This document shows, in pieces, positions 9,210-18,543 of a DNA stretch of 64,000 nt. The position numbers and the translations under genes were made by a program. The notes beneath the pieces are model-generated. The model saw only the letters and a program-made list of their open reading frames with translations. It ran no database searches and was not told the origin of the DNA. Within the stretch, counting starts at the first letter, position 1. Each line of letters begins with the position of its first letter. Origin of the DNA: Martelella endophytica (lineage in GTDB: Bacteria; Pseudomonadota; Alphaproteobacteria; Rhizobiales; Rhizobiaceae); assembly GCF_000960975.1 (NCBI RefSeq), contig NZ_CP010803.1:3503818-3567817 (forward strand). The letters run 5' to 3'.

Positions 9210-9889
9210 TGAGCAATCGCATTCTGGTGGTCGATGACGAGCCGCCGATCCGGCGCTTCCTGCGAGTGGCGCTGGAGGCTGAGGGCTATCTCGTTCACGA
9301 GGCCGCAAGCGCAAGGGAAGGGATCGCGATCGCCGCCCGCGAGAATCCGGCCGCGATGATCCTCGATCTCGGCCTGCCGGATGCCGATGGCGTCTCGGTG
9401 CTCAAGGCAGTGCGGGAATGGTCGCCAATGCCGGTCCTGGTGCTTTCCGTCCGTTCTGATGAGGCGGGCAAGATCGCCGCGCTCGACGCCGGCGCTCAGG
9501 ACTACGTGACCAAGCCGTTCTCGACGGGCGAACTTCTCGCCCGCCTGCGTGTTCTCTTGCGCGACCACGCCCGCGAGGCCGCACCTTCGACGATCGCACT
9601 CGGCGCTCTCGTGATCGACAGGGCCGACCACCGTGCGACGCTTTCCGGCGAGGACCTGCAGCTCACCCGTAAGGAGTTCGACCTGCTTTGGCTGCTGGCC
9701 AGCCATCAGGGTCGACTGGTGACGCAGGACATGATCCTGAAAGCGATCTGGGGACCGGCGCACACCCATGACACGCAATATCTGCGCGTCTATATCCGCC
9801 AGCTAAGGACCAAGCTCCGCGATGACGCCGCCGATCCGCACTGGATTTTTACAGAGCCTGGAGTAGGCTACCGTCTTGCGCACGGGTGA
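9209..9889 (+). CDS. kdpE: KdpE, OmpR-type response regulator of the kdp operon
   Basis: This 226-residue protein has a receiver domain (VVDDEPPIRRFL, phospho-acceptor aspartate 53 in LDLGLPDADG, conserved Lys in DYVTKPFSTGE) and an OmpR/PhoB winged-helix DNA-binding domain. The start at 9209 overlaps the kdpD stop (TGATG); the longer upstream extension is within kdpD and is rejected. It presumably binds the T-rich site upstream of the operon. The sequence beyond shows no clear terminator. Confidence 0.95.
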   Translation: MSNRILVVDDEPPIRRFLRVALEAEGYLVHEAASAREGIAIAARENPAAMILDLGLPDADGVSVLKAVREWSPMPVLVLSVRSDEAGKIAALDAGAQDYVTKPFSTGELLARLRVLLRDHAREAAPSTIALGALVIDRADHRATLSGEDLQLTRKEFDLLWLLASHQGRLVTQDMILKAIWGPAHTHDTQYLRVYIRQLRTKLRDDAADPHWIFTEPGVGYRLAHG

Positions 9890-10535
9890 TATCAACCGAA
9901 GCGTATAAGGGCGTTGCTAGAGGTCTATTTTGGGGCCGATTCCGGAATGGCGGCTGCTGGACAAACCGCGCAACTTAACCGACATTCTTCATGAAAATTT
10001 CTGCGGTAGCTTTTGGCCCCAAACCTGCATTTGGCCAGATCGATAGATGCCGCGCGGCAGCTTTAGCAAAGCTGGCCTTGCTTCTTCTTCGGAGGTTCCC
10101 CATCTAAATCACAGTGAATTTTCGAGGTCAGCGCTGATGACTTTGGGTTTCACCGTCGGAGATGTTGGGGCGTGGCTGTTCATCCTCTGGGCTTGCGTGG
10201 ACTTGTACATCAATCTCACCCTGTCGATGGAGGACTTCATGAAAGCAACGTTTAAGACTGGTATGGATGCTCTCGCGGTTCTGTGGGCCTAGTTGGGTGA
10301 GCAGCCACGCCAACCACAAGATGGCGGATCGGCCTTCGGTTTGAGCTGGTAGACCGCGAGGGGGCGGTGCAAATCCGTCCCCCCACACCACAACGGCCCA
10401 TAGCAGGCATTTATGTCGAGCCCCGAGAAGTTCCGCTGGCAGTCTATAAGACACGTGAAGTGTCTTCAGCAGGCATAGATGGACTCGCCTGCAGTGGTCC
10501 GGCAAAATTTCTGCTCGATGCGAAGTACTGAAGGT
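9890..10535. other. gene-poor stretch between kdp and the defence segment
   Basis: There is no convincing gene here. An 81-codon frame at 10047-10292 lacks a ribosome site and family resemblance. Two items stand out: a short motif GGAATGGCGGCTGCTGG near 9943 that recurs in variant form at other module joints, and a tRNA-like T-arm plus CCA end at 10363-10390. This looks like a recombination or insertion joint. Confidence 0.55.
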
Positions 10536-11741
10536 TTACTGCATGCTCTTCAGGAATCGGCGCATCTCGTCAGCCTTACCGACGATTCGGTAATATTCGA
10601 ACTGTGGCTGGCCTGTTACCTTGTAATCCCGGATAAGGCCGCGTTCATGCAGGTACGTGGCAGCTGGATTAAGCCTGCGGGGATCCCAGCCGTATTGATC
10701 TGCAATTGACTTGCTGTCAGCGGGGAAGCTTTCATCATTCATAATATCAGCGGCAAGTTTTAGCGCATCTTCACGCGGGTCCCAATCCTTCCAGTGTCGG
10801 TCGAACTCGGTAAAGAGACAGGATCTTACCAGGACATGGAAATGGTTGTCTCTGAAGAAGGCAGAAAGCTCGTAGAGCGCGTCCTTGGTGTCTTCTTCCG
10901 TCAGGCCCGCTTCTTTCGCGAGCGGCCCGACATCAATCATCGGGTCCATGGAACAGCCATACTTCGTTGCCTCAACGAAATAGCGCGCGACGGCATTGGC
11001 TGCTGCCGAGTAACCGGTTTTCGTCTCCACCGATGCTCCGTGCGGTGCTTTGCCAAGAGGCGGTCTGCGACTGATGCCGTGGATGTCGTTTATGAGTTGC
11101 GTGATGTCTTCATCTGCCTTGATCTCGGGGGCGAGCATGCCGGAGAGCAGGGGCGGCAAAGCTGAGGGCTGAAGTTCATAGCGTACCGGAATGAATTTGC
11201 AGTTTCTGTTCAGTTTGCGCATGAGCCCGGCGTCCATTTCCTGATTGACCCACGGCTTCGAGATTGAATTTGGGGTCAACAACACCAAGAAATGTGTGCA
11301 GTTGCCAAGCCCTTCATCGATCTTCTGGCGCAGGCTGTCGCCCGCGCCAATGCACCATTCGGCCCACCAAGTATCGATACCGTTCGCCTGCAATGAAGTG
11401 GCAATGCGTTCGGCCAGTACACGATCGTCCCAAGTAAAGGACAAAAATGCGCGCGGTTCGCCCGTGACCTCTTCCTCCATAGCGTTTGTTCTTTCCTCGT
11501 CGCCTCCCATGCGGCGACGCACCAATTCAATCAGTTCGGGTGAGCCTTCGACATGCATGTGCAAGTCATCGCGACTGTCTCCGCGTATCACCACCGTCGG
11601 GAATTCTCCGGTCTCGGGATCGCGGATCGATCCGATCTTTTCCCTTATTTGCGCGGACAGGTTCTCCATTTCGGCTTGCATAAGCACGTCACCGATTTTA
11701 TCAGGGTGCACCTTCTTTCCGCCAATCTCGAACTGGATCAT
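10536..11741 (-). CDS. TIR-domain protein, probable anti-phage effector
   Basis: This gene encodes 401 residues. A small N-terminal domain (residues 1-90) is followed by a TIR domain at about 97-220: AFLSFTWDDRVLAERIA, then GIDTWWAEWCIGAGDSLRQK and FLVLLTPNSISKPWVNQE. The C-terminal part has a probable winged-helix segment (SIADQYGWDPRRLNPAATYL). Bacterial TIR domains commonly degrade NAD+ or make signalling nucleotides after phage sensing. By simple alignment the catalytic glutamate position is not obvious, so activity is uncertain. The gene is alone, 450 bases from the R-M operon on the same strand, and is more AT-rich than kdp. Confidence 0.8.
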   Translation of the reverse strand: MIQFEIGGKKVHPDKIGDVLMQAEMENLSAQIREKIGSIRDPETGEFPTVVIRGDSRDDLHMHVEGSPELIELVRRRMGGDEERTNAMEEEVTGEPRAFLSFTWDDRVLAERIATSLQANGIDTWWAEWCIGAGDSLRQKIDEGLGNCTHFLVLLTPNSISKPWVNQEMDAGLMRKLNRNCKFIPVRYELQPSALPPLLSGMLAPEIKADEDITQLINDIHGISRRPPLGKAPHGASVETKTGYSAAANAVARYFVEATKYGCSMDPMIDVGPLAKEAGLTEEDTKDALYELSAFFRDNHFHVLVRSCLFTEFDRHWKDWDPREDALKLAADIMNDESFPADSKSIADQYGWDPRRLNPAATYLHERGLIRDYKVTGQPQFEYYRIVGKADEMRRFLKSMQ

Positions 11742-12193
11742 TCATTTGTGCTCACGGGTTGCCAACGCATTGAAGAATAATCAACCCATCTACAAGCACA
11801 AGATATCTTTTAAGGAAGTTCAGAACCCGCGTAAGCACCGCACACGCAACCATAGCATCCCGTAGTAATGGTGACGACTGTCTCTTGCGCATCTTGGTCA
11901 TCCGTCGGAAGTGCAGCGAGCGGCAGCTTTGCGGACCGGGTCGATAATCTCGGAATGACCGAAATGGCGGCGCTTTCCTGACCGACAGAGATGGGGCCGA
12001 TTGCGGCCTGACTGCTTCACGACAGCCAACAAGATAAGTGGGCATCGCAACGCAAAGCCGAGTGAACCGCCGATGCTCTTTGGGATGTAGTCGACCAAGC
12101 CGCTAACATGTTGGAGCCGGAGAACTGCGCCAGCTACTTCATACATTGCGGGTAGGACCAGCAGTAAAGCAGAGGCACTCTGTAACCTACGCT
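11742..12193. other. joint between the TIR gene and the R-M operon
   Basis: There is no supported gene. The stretch 11950-12010 carries the pattern GACCGAAATGGCGGCGCTTTCC split over positions 11957-11978, plus GGGGCCGATTGCGG just after it, related to short repeats at other module joints. A minus-strand frame at 11898-12146 has a hydrophobic patch but no start context or recognisable family and may be a gene remnant. Confidence 0.5.
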
Positions 12194-12976
12194 TCAGGCA
12201 GAGCGAAGCAAATTCTCAACCCATAAAACATCTCGGCGGCCCGCCAAAATTCTTCGTGCAAAAGCCGACAACTCCGCACCTTCGGAGATATAATTTGCTA
12301 GAGCGCGAACATGTTCTGAAAATGAATTATCTAAATCGACATTCCCGGATTCTGTTTGCGGGAACAGTCTATCAGCTGCATCAATCTTGCGTGTTATCGA
12401 CACGGCGAGCGTCTTGCGTTTGTCAACAAGATCAGCATGATCCAAGTGGTAAAGCCTGATTGATTCAGTTGCTCGCCTATAGCGACCGGCATGTGTCTCC
12501 TCAGAATATGTCGGGATAGGTCTTCCTGTCTCGTCAAAATCTACAAGGCCGGGTTCGTCGGGTTTGCACGGGTCCAAAAGAATTGGACCTTCATTTGCCT
12601 CCTCGGCGCAGCAAGTTGCTCGTCTCGTCTCATCGAGGAGGGGAAATTTTTCACCTTTACCACCTGTTCTCTCACTTTCTTTATCCGCCCGCACACTATT
12701 GCAGAATGTACATGCAAACCTATAGTTTGAGGGGCTGAATGCCGACCAAGGATATTTGCTCTTTGGTCGGAAGTGATCTACTGCACCATCAGAGCGTTCC
12801 TGCACAATCTCGCAATAATAACATTTATCATGTGAAAGCTTCATCAATGGCAGCTTTAGGTCGCGCCAAACATCTGAGTGATCCTTAATTTTTCCAGGAT
12901 CATCTGCGATAGCGGCATCCGCGCGCGCCTGCCAGCCATCCGGTAACTTAAGCTGATCCAGATTAATATAGCGCAC
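12194..12976 (-). CDS. HNH endonuclease, PtuB/TIGR02646-like
   Basis: This 260-residue protein has an HNH nuclease core. Two CxxC pairs form a likely zinc site (CYYC at 52-55 and CTFC at 89-92), bracketing VDHFRPKS (66-73) and the asparagine in SNYRFAC (near 84). This resembles PtuB of Septu and of retron Ec78, and the TIGR02646 family often found beside type I R-M genes. The start is GTG at 12976, only three bases after the stop of the ATPase gene, so the two are coupled. The pair ATPase plus HNH is the likely toxic or DNA-cleaving arm of the operon. Confidence 0.8.
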   Translation of the reverse strand: MRYINLDQLKLPDGWQARADAAIADDPGKIKDHSDVWRDLKLPLMKLSHDKCYYCEIVQERSDGAVDHFRPKSKYPWSAFSPSNYRFACTFCNSVRADKESERTGGKGEKFPLLDETRRATCCAEEANEGPILLDPCKPDEPGLVDFDETGRPIPTYSEETHAGRYRRATESIRLYHLDHADLVDKRKTLAVSITRKIDAADRLFPQTESGNVDLDNSFSEHVRALANYISEGAELSAFARRILAGRRDVLWVENLLRSA

Positions 12977-12979
12977 GTC

Positions 12980-14599
12980 TTAGTCCTCCCCCTTCTTCAA
13001 GGCATTCTCAACTAGACGGCGAGCTTTCTCAGCCTCACCAGGCAGCTCCTCCCTTTCACTTATTGGCGTCGCCTCCTGATCCAGCCTTCGCAATGCTTCT
13101 TTCAGTTCGGGATCGCGCACCTCATAGCGGAACCCATAAGTATGGAGCTCTTCATTGATTTCCTTCAGAGTTTTTCGGTCATCTTCACTAAGCACCTTCT
13201 GCCCGCTGAGATGGCGCTTCCTCGCAAGCAGGTCTTGAGTATGGGTGTCTAGTGCCGCGCTTAATCCAAACATCTCACTGGTCATTACACCCGCATAACC
13301 CATCCCACGCGGATGCGTATCCGGCTCCGCAGCCGAGATTGCCAGCGTTTCCTTATCGCGTGTAAGAATTTGCACTTGTTCTTTCTCAAGCTCAGCTACG
13401 GCAACAGGGTTGTGCGTCGCCAGAAGAACATGACTGCTCTGCTTCTCTGTCCCATTCACATTCAAGAAATTGCGGATATGCTGAAGATATTCGACGCTCC
13501 ATCTCGGGTTCAGATGCGTATCAGGCTCGTCAAGCAGAAACAGGCTTTCTTCTTCCGCTGTGAAACGAAGCAACCCAAGCACGGTTAGCAGCTGCTGTTC
13601 GCCTTCGCTCAACTCACGGAAGGTGACCGACCCATCATTTTTCCGCAGTTTCACCCTAATCCGCACCTCGTCGATCAACTCAGAAACATAGGTGCTTTCC
13701 AAGTCTTGAAAAAACTGGGCGGTGCTCTTTCCGCCAGCCAGCTTGCGCAGTGCATCCAGGTCTTTCACGAAAAGATATAGGAACTCCAGTGTTCGCGAAT
13801 TCCATAGACTGACCTTTTCTTTGCGAGTGATGCGCAATGGCGCAAGGGATATATCGTAAAGCGTAGCCAGAAAGTCGGACACGACGCCACGCGCATTCCA
13901 AAAGCGTGGATCGCCGTCCTTGGATGTCCATGAAGGCTGCCTAAGAACGAAGAGAACGGATTCGATCCCGCCCTCTTCAAGGCCAAGTTGCTCCTGCAAG
14001 AATTTGTCTGTCAACTCGGCATTGTTCACGATGAAAGACAGCAAAACAAAATTGCTATGAACAGGAAGCGCATAGAACAGACGCTTCAAGCCAGGATTTT
14101 TTCCAGCGCGAAGGTCTTTGTCGTATCGTTCGAGGTATTTAAGAAAGACCTCTTCCATCCTCTCGCTTTGGCCTGAATAATAGCCAAATACAAATTTCGG
14201 CAAATAACCGTCATCTGGATCACGCAATTTGGAAAGAGCCAGTGCTTCGCCAGTGGCCTCCTCAAAGCTGATAGCAGTTGGGGAAGGCCCGGCATTGGGA
14301 CCATAGGGCGCGAGCTTAATACGATATGGCTCCTTGCCCCCTGGATCGGCATCAATACGGACCCATTTATCCCTGATTTGATAGCAAATTCGGTAGGCAA
14401 AGGACGGCTTGTTTTTGTTCCCCTTTGCATCCTCACCCATAATAAGGTCGCGGAAAAGAACTGTTGTCGCCTCCAGAACATTCGACTTGCCAGTCCCGTT
14501 CCTGCCAATCAATACGGTAATCAGATGCCCCTGAGCGAAGTCAATCGTCAGGTCTTTCAGGTTTTTATATTCGCCAATCCAGAGCCAATCGATACGCAT
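12980..14599 (-). CDS. AAA ATPase of SMC/OLD type associated with R-M (PtuA-like)
   Basis: This gene encodes 539 residues. Walker A GRNGTGKS lies at residues 32-39 after the typical N-terminal strand (LWIGEYKNLKDLTIDF). Late in the protein come the ABC-type signature LSEGEQQ, Walker B LFLLDEPDTHLNPRW (near 355) and the H-loop LLATHNP. There is no TOPRIM domain, unlike OLD or GajA. The family is seen beside type I restriction genes and resembles PtuA. ATG at 14599 is chosen because GAGGAG lies 5 bases upstream; GTG at 14605 lacks spacing. It lies within the operon between hsdS and the HNH gene. Confidence 0.85.
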   Translation of the reverse strand: MRIDWLWIGEYKNLKDLTIDFAQGHLITVLIGRNGTGKSNVLEATTVLFRDLIMGEDAKGNKNKPSFAYRICYQIRDKWVRIDADPGGKEPYRIKLAPYGPNAGPSPTAISFEEATGEALALSKLRDPDDGYLPKFVFGYYSGQSERMEEVFLKYLERYDKDLRAGKNPGLKRLFYALPVHSNFVLLSFIVNNAELTDKFLQEQLGLEEGGIESVLFVLRQPSWTSKDGDPRFWNARGVVSDFLATLYDISLAPLRITRKEKVSLWNSRTLEFLYLFVKDLDALRKLAGGKSTAQFFQDLESTYVSELIDEVRIRVKLRKNDGSVTFRELSEGEQQLLTVLGLLRFTAEEESLFLLDEPDTHLNPRWSVEYLQHIRNFLNVNGTEKQSSHVLLATHNPVAVAELEKEQVQILTRDKETLAISAAEPDTHPRGMGYAGVMTSEMFGLSAALDTHTQDLLARKRHLSGQKVLSEDDRKTLKEINEELHTYGFRYEVRDPELKEALRRLDQEATPISEREELPGEAEKARRLVENALKKGED

Positions 14600-14601
14600 G
14601 A

Positions 14602-16209
14602 TCACTCCTCACTGATCGGCATCAGCCGTAACCAGTCTTCATTCCCCCGGCGCTCGACCTCGATGTGACCATTTTGCAAGTGTGCCCGCAGTTCGTTGTA
14701 GAACTCCTCAACCGCGTCAGATGTCGCGCCATCACCAATGCCCAACGTTTGCGCCACGTTGCTTGCGGACACCCAATCTGTTTTGGATTTCAGCACTTCA
14801 ATCAAATTTGCCATGTTCGCCCTTCCTGTTGTTGATTTTTTAGAGCGCGAAGCGGCCTTGCGCGCAGTCTTCTTTTTTGCCTGTTTTGTCTCCTTCTCAG
14901 CCTCGATCCTTTCGAGCAGTCTTGATGCAGGCTCCTCATGTGGATTTTGAGGGACAAGCTCTCCCCTGAAGGCTGCCTGAAGAATGAGCACATCAAGTTG
15001 AGGGAGCTTTCTTGAGGCCGCAGCGTGTTCCTCAGATACGTGGTCAAGCCATGCAAAGGCGGTTTCGATACGTCGAACTATTTCTTTTCTAACATTCGGT
15101 GCGGGCCATGGAAGAGGTATTTCCCGCAATTGTTTTTGCGATATATTTCGCATGGAAACTTGATTTCCACTTGCGCGGACTTCGATTTCTTTCCGTCCTT
15201 TCGGCGAGCGCAAGAACCACATCAACCAGCGCTTGTCGTCCTCGTGCATTTCCAGACGAAGAACCTTGTCGCTCAGGTACAGGTTTTCAGGGCAACCATC
15301 GACGATTACAACAGCGCCCAGCAATTCTAGTGTGTTCGCCCTTGATATCAGAAGGTCACCATTTCGAATTCGGGACTTATCTGGCGGTTTAAAAGTGGGC
15401 GGCAGTGTTTTCGACTCTAGAGGATCAAACTTACCCCAGGTGACAGCACTCACCTTCACCACGCCTTTCTCATCCAAAGAAGGCGGGCGTTCTTCACAGC
15501 GAAGATTTTTGCCAGACACAATATTCTCAACCAGTTCCCCAACGAATATTTCGCCTTCTTGCCGCGATTTGTTCTGATCAGCATTTGAGTTTGATTTTAT
15601 CCATTCTGAGAATGCCTTTTCGAGCGAGCAAGCTTTGTACTTCTCTATAAGCGACGGAATATGATCAAGTGTTTGGCGGGCGTAAGCCGTGCGGGAAGTT
15701 AGGCTGTCAAGCTTGGCGACGATATGGCGTTGTTCAACGAGGGGCGGTAGTGGAAGAGGATGTGCCTTCAAATAATCTGCTGGCACCCGTTGTTGACCGG
15801 CAGCGCCGGTCATCACCTTCCGCGCCTGGTCACGGAAGGACGCCTGACGTATGAAATGCCAGATATATTCTGGCGTAACACCGCCATAGCTGCGCAATAC
15901 ATGGAACTCGGTTGAGCCGAAACCGATACCGTTTCTAAGATTTTTCGCAATAGCAGCTTTGCCATTCTCCATCGACGGGGTAATCTTAGCGAAGATTACG
16001 TCCCCATCAGCAAATTGCGTGAACCCTTTAACAACCTCACGTAGCGGGCGCGAAACGCTATTGATAATGGTTCCAGAAATTTCACTGACAGCAGCCATGG
16101 GTACGAAACTCACGACATCATCGGGTTCCAGGTCAAAGGACCTTCGTGGGTTCACTTCCAAGACATCGCTGAATGCAACCTGTGCCCACCCCTGCGGGAA
16201 ATCACTCAT
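14602..16209 (-). CDS. hsdS: HsdS, type I R-M specificity subunit with extra C-terminal domain
   Basis: HsdS recognises the bipartite DNA target of a type I methylase. The 535-residue protein has two target-recognition domains and conserved spacer helices (LPLPPLVEQRHIVAKLDSL near residues 165-185; second repeat IPLPWPAPNVRKEIVRRIE near 375-395). After the usual end (LQAAFRGELVPQ) it continues with a Lys/Arg/Ala-rich linker of about 30 residues and a 70-residue helical domain that looks like a winged helix (SASNVAQTLGIGDGATSDAV). ATG at 16209 is preferred over 16224; either overlaps the upstream gene. Confidence 0.9.
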   Translation of the reverse strand: MSDFPQGWAQVAFSDVLEVNPRRSFDLEPDDVVSFVPMAAVSEISGTIINSVSRPLREVVKGFTQFADGDVIFAKITPSMENGKAAIAKNLRNGIGFGSTEFHVLRSYGGVTPEYIWHFIRQASFRDQARKVMTGAAGQQRVPADYLKAHPLPLPPLVEQRHIVAKLDSLTSRTAYARQTLDHIPSLIEKYKACSLEKAFSEWIKSNSNADQNKSRQEGEIFVGELVENIVSGKNLRCEERPPSLDEKGVVKVSAVTWGKFDPLESKTLPPTFKPPDKSRIRNGDLLISRANTLELLGAVVIVDGCPENLYLSDKVLRLEMHEDDKRWLMWFLRSPKGRKEIEVRASGNQVSMRNISQKQLREIPLPWPAPNVRKEIVRRIETAFAWLDHVSEEHAAASRKLPQLDVLILQAAFRGELVPQNPHEEPASRLLERIEAEKETKQAKKKTARKAASRSKKSTTGRANMANLIEVLKSKTDWVSASNVAQTLGIGDGATSDAVEEFYNELRAHLQNGHIEVERRGNEDWLRLMPISEE

Positions 16210-17131
16210 TCCCACCTCCCGCATTTGCCGCGCGGGCTTGTTGCCAGTCGTGGTAACTCTGTTTCGACCCCTTCACTTTCCACTCGATTCGACCGTTGCT
16301 GTTCCGATCTAGAATGACGGCGCTGGCAGCAGATGGACTTGAAAAAGGATATGGTTTGGTGAATGTCATCATTTCATCATTCATCGGCACAAGAACACCG
16401 TCGTAAATCAACTTCTGCTTTAGACCTCCATAGCTCTGCTGAACGAAACCTGTGTTGATCAACGCCTGGGAACCTTCAAGCACGATGAACTCTCCATCTT
16501 CCTCGACCGCTTCTGCTTGGACTCCTGTTTTGTGGCGAATCTCAAAGTGTATCTCGCCTGACGTTCGCTGTTCGATAGGTGTACTGGTCTGACTAGCGGC
16601 ACGTGGCTGTGGCTTGAGCATATCAAGTCCAATCACAGGCAGAACTATCTTCAAGTTGGCAAGAAATTGTTCCATATTCGCGCGATCTGCTTCAGGTAAG
16701 CGGCGGCGAAGACTTGCCGGATTTGTGCCGTTGTCGAGCAAAACACGACCAGCCTGGGCAGCCATTTCAATCAGTCTTGCCTCAAGATACTCTGCATGGC
16801 CTTTTGACAGATCATCATCGCTTGTTGTAACGGTAATCGCGGTTTCCCAAAATTCGCGTTGTACCGCACTTTGCTTTACCCGCTCACGAACTGAATTTCC
16901 TGAGCCAATGTAAGCGCGGGTCTCTCCTGGGCGCTCAGGGTCTGGACCCGCGAGGACATAAACGCCGGTGCGATCAACTTCCGTTCGCTCTGCAAGCATC
17001 CCAAAGGTCGATGCAGTGGCCACGAAAACTAGCCCGGTCCACCCGTGAATCGTGGCTTTACGAAGCCCCGTAGGCGTCCCATCCACCAAGAACAACTGAA
17101 TTGTCCGTCCGAAGGCCTCGCTCGCCATCAT
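16202..17131 (-). CDS. GIY-YIG nuclease-like protein with DUF4357 domain
   Basis: This 309-residue protein has the GIY-YIG core motif as GVYVL (56-60) with AYIGSG (73-78). The C-terminal part (about 225-290) fits the DUF4357 pattern, with PFSSPSAASAVILDRNSNG and a tryptophan just after. Such proteins are common companions inside type I R-M loci, but their role is unknown; target cleavage or sensing is possible. The start overlaps the HsdM stop by 4 bases and its stop overlaps hsdS. It is not a standard R-M subunit. Confidence 0.8.
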   Translation of the reverse strand: MMASEAFGRTIQLFLVDGTPTGLRKATIHGWTGLVFVATASTFGMLAERTEVDRTGVYVLAGPDPERPGETRAYIGSGNSVRERVKQSAVQREFWETAITVTTSDDDLSKGHAEYLEARLIEMAAQAGRVLLDNGTNPASLRRRLPEADRANMEQFLANLKIVLPVIGLDMLKPQPRAASQTSTPIEQRTSGEIHFEIRHKTGVQAEAVEEDGEFIVLEGSQALINTGFVQQSYGGLKQKLIYDGVLVPMNDEMMTFTKPYPFSSPSAASAVILDRNSNGRIEWKVKGSKQSYHDWQQARAANAGGGNE

Positions 17132-18543
17132 TCATTGACCTCGGTAGGCTCTATAAATTCTCCAATTACGGCATCGATTTCGGCCATTGCTGATTGAAGA
17201 TGAGAGAGAATTAGTGCAGCAATTTCTTCAGGAGTTTCTGCCACAACCTCATCTTCGTCGCTTTCATCGAGCAACCAGGAGATAGCCAAATTGTCATCAC
17301 GATCAGCAATCTCCTTTCGTGTAAAGCAGCGAAAGCGGCCTGTTTCGCCTTGATCCTTGCGCTCTGTTTCGCCGTGCGGGTCGTTGCCGAAACATTTCTC
17401 AAACTCTGCGAAATGCTCGTCTAGCAATGGTGTTTTTTTGCCAAATACCGGCATGTTTGAGCGCAAATCATAGAACCATATCGGTCCCGTATTGCTATTT
17501 TCCTCGATGCCACGGGTAAAAAACAGAACATTTGTTTTGACGCTCGCTCCCGCGAATATCCCGGCAGGCAACCTTAAAACCGTATGTAGATTACATCTAT
17601 CCATTAGGTCGCGCCGGACCAATCTGCCGACTCCATCATCGGACAGCACGTTGTCTGGTAAAACGACAGCGCCACGCCCACCCTGTTTCAAACCTAGATA
17701 TATGTGCTGAAGGAAAGCCAGTTGTTTGTTCGCGTTATGATAAGGGAGATCGGAGCGGAGTGACCTTTTGCTACCGGCTTTGCTTCCAAATGGCGGGTTC
17801 GCAAGAATAAGATCAGCGGACTGAAGCCCGTTTGCATCGTCCGTTAGCGCATCCCCGTATGTAATCTCGGCATCAAGGCCATTCAGATACGTATTCATCA
17901 AACAAATTCGTCGGGTGTTTTTTTCAATTTCAACACCTTGATATTTTGGGGGCGTTTTCGCGTATGCCTTTTCCGTGTTCTCTGAACGAATAAACCGGTC
18001 TGCCGCAATTAGAAATCCGCCACTTCCAGCCGCTGGGTCCTGAATAATCTCACCTAACTTTGGTTTCATGGTTCGCACCATGGAATTAACCAAAGCTCTT
18101 GGCGTGAAATATTGACCTGCGCCAGAACGCACGTCCTGCGAGCTCTTTTCTATCAGCCCTTCGTAGATGTGCCCAAATCTATCACCCGAGAGATCATTCC
18201 AATCAATTTTGGCGATGCCATCCACTACGGCGTGAAGGTTCTCGTCGTGCGAAAACACCGTAGTGGGAAAGGCGTATATCGCTTGGATCGTTTCACTTTC
18301 AGCGCTAGTACCAAGATGGGTTAGCATCTCCTGATAGAAGCCCAGCAAGCCATCTTTGGGATGACCCAAAAGGTCTTTCCAGCGGCTGCCATATGGCAGA
18401 AGGTGCTCAACACCGTTCTCTTCCGCAATTTTAAGAAAAAGGAGATATGTCAATTCAGACACGTATTGGTGATAGCTAATCCCATCACCACGAAGGATGT
18501 GGCAAAGGCTCCAAATTTTCTGAACTATGTTCTCATTCTTCAT
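17128..18543 (-). CDS. hsdM: HsdM, type I DNA N6-adenine methyltransferase subunit
   Basis: This gene encodes 471 residues. The N-terminal helical domain is followed by the methylase core: GQYFTPRALV at 143-152, the SAM-binding motif DPAAGSGGF at 169-177 and the catalytic NPPF at 249-252. With HsdS it would methylate adenine in the operon's target site. It overlaps the small upstream frame (ATGA at 18540-18543) and the GIY-YIG gene downstream. No hsdR is found anywhere in the window, in particular none between 10 and 19 kb. Confidence 0.95.
   Translation of the reverse strand: MKNENIVQKIWSLCHILRGDGISYHQYVSELTYLLFLKIAEENGVEHLLPYGSRWKDLLGHPKDGLLGFYQEMLTHLGTSAESETIQAIYAFPTTVFSHDENLHAVVDGIAKIDWNDLSGDRFGHIYEGLIEKSSQDVRSGAGQYFTPRALVNSMVRTMKPKLGEIIQDPAAGSGGFLIAADRFIRSENTEKAYAKTPPKYQGVEIEKNTRRICLMNTYLNGLDAEITYGDALTDDANGLQSADLILANPPFGSKAGSKRSLRSDLPYHNANKQLAFLQHIYLGLKQGGRGAVVLPDNVLSDDGVGRLVRRDLMDRCNLHTVLRLPAGIFAGASVKTNVLFFTRGIEENSNTGPIWFYDLRSNMPVFGKKTPLLDEHFAEFEKCFGNDPHGETERKDQGETGRFRCFTRKEIADRDDNLAISWLLDESDEDEVVAETPEEIAALILSHLQSAMAEIDAVIGEFIEPTEVNE

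Noticed and set aside
10047..10292. 81-codon plus-strand frame between kdpE and the TIR gene
   Set aside because: No ribosome site, no family resemblance, and it lies in a joint full of short repeats. A hydrophobic patch alone is not enough.
11245..11865. 206-codon plus-strand frame opposite the TIR gene
   Set aside because: Antisense to a well-supported TIR-domain gene; Ser/Arg/Pro-rich composition.
11898..12146. 82-codon minus-strand frame before the HNH gene
   Set aside because: Possible remnant of a membrane protein, but no start context and no recognisable family.
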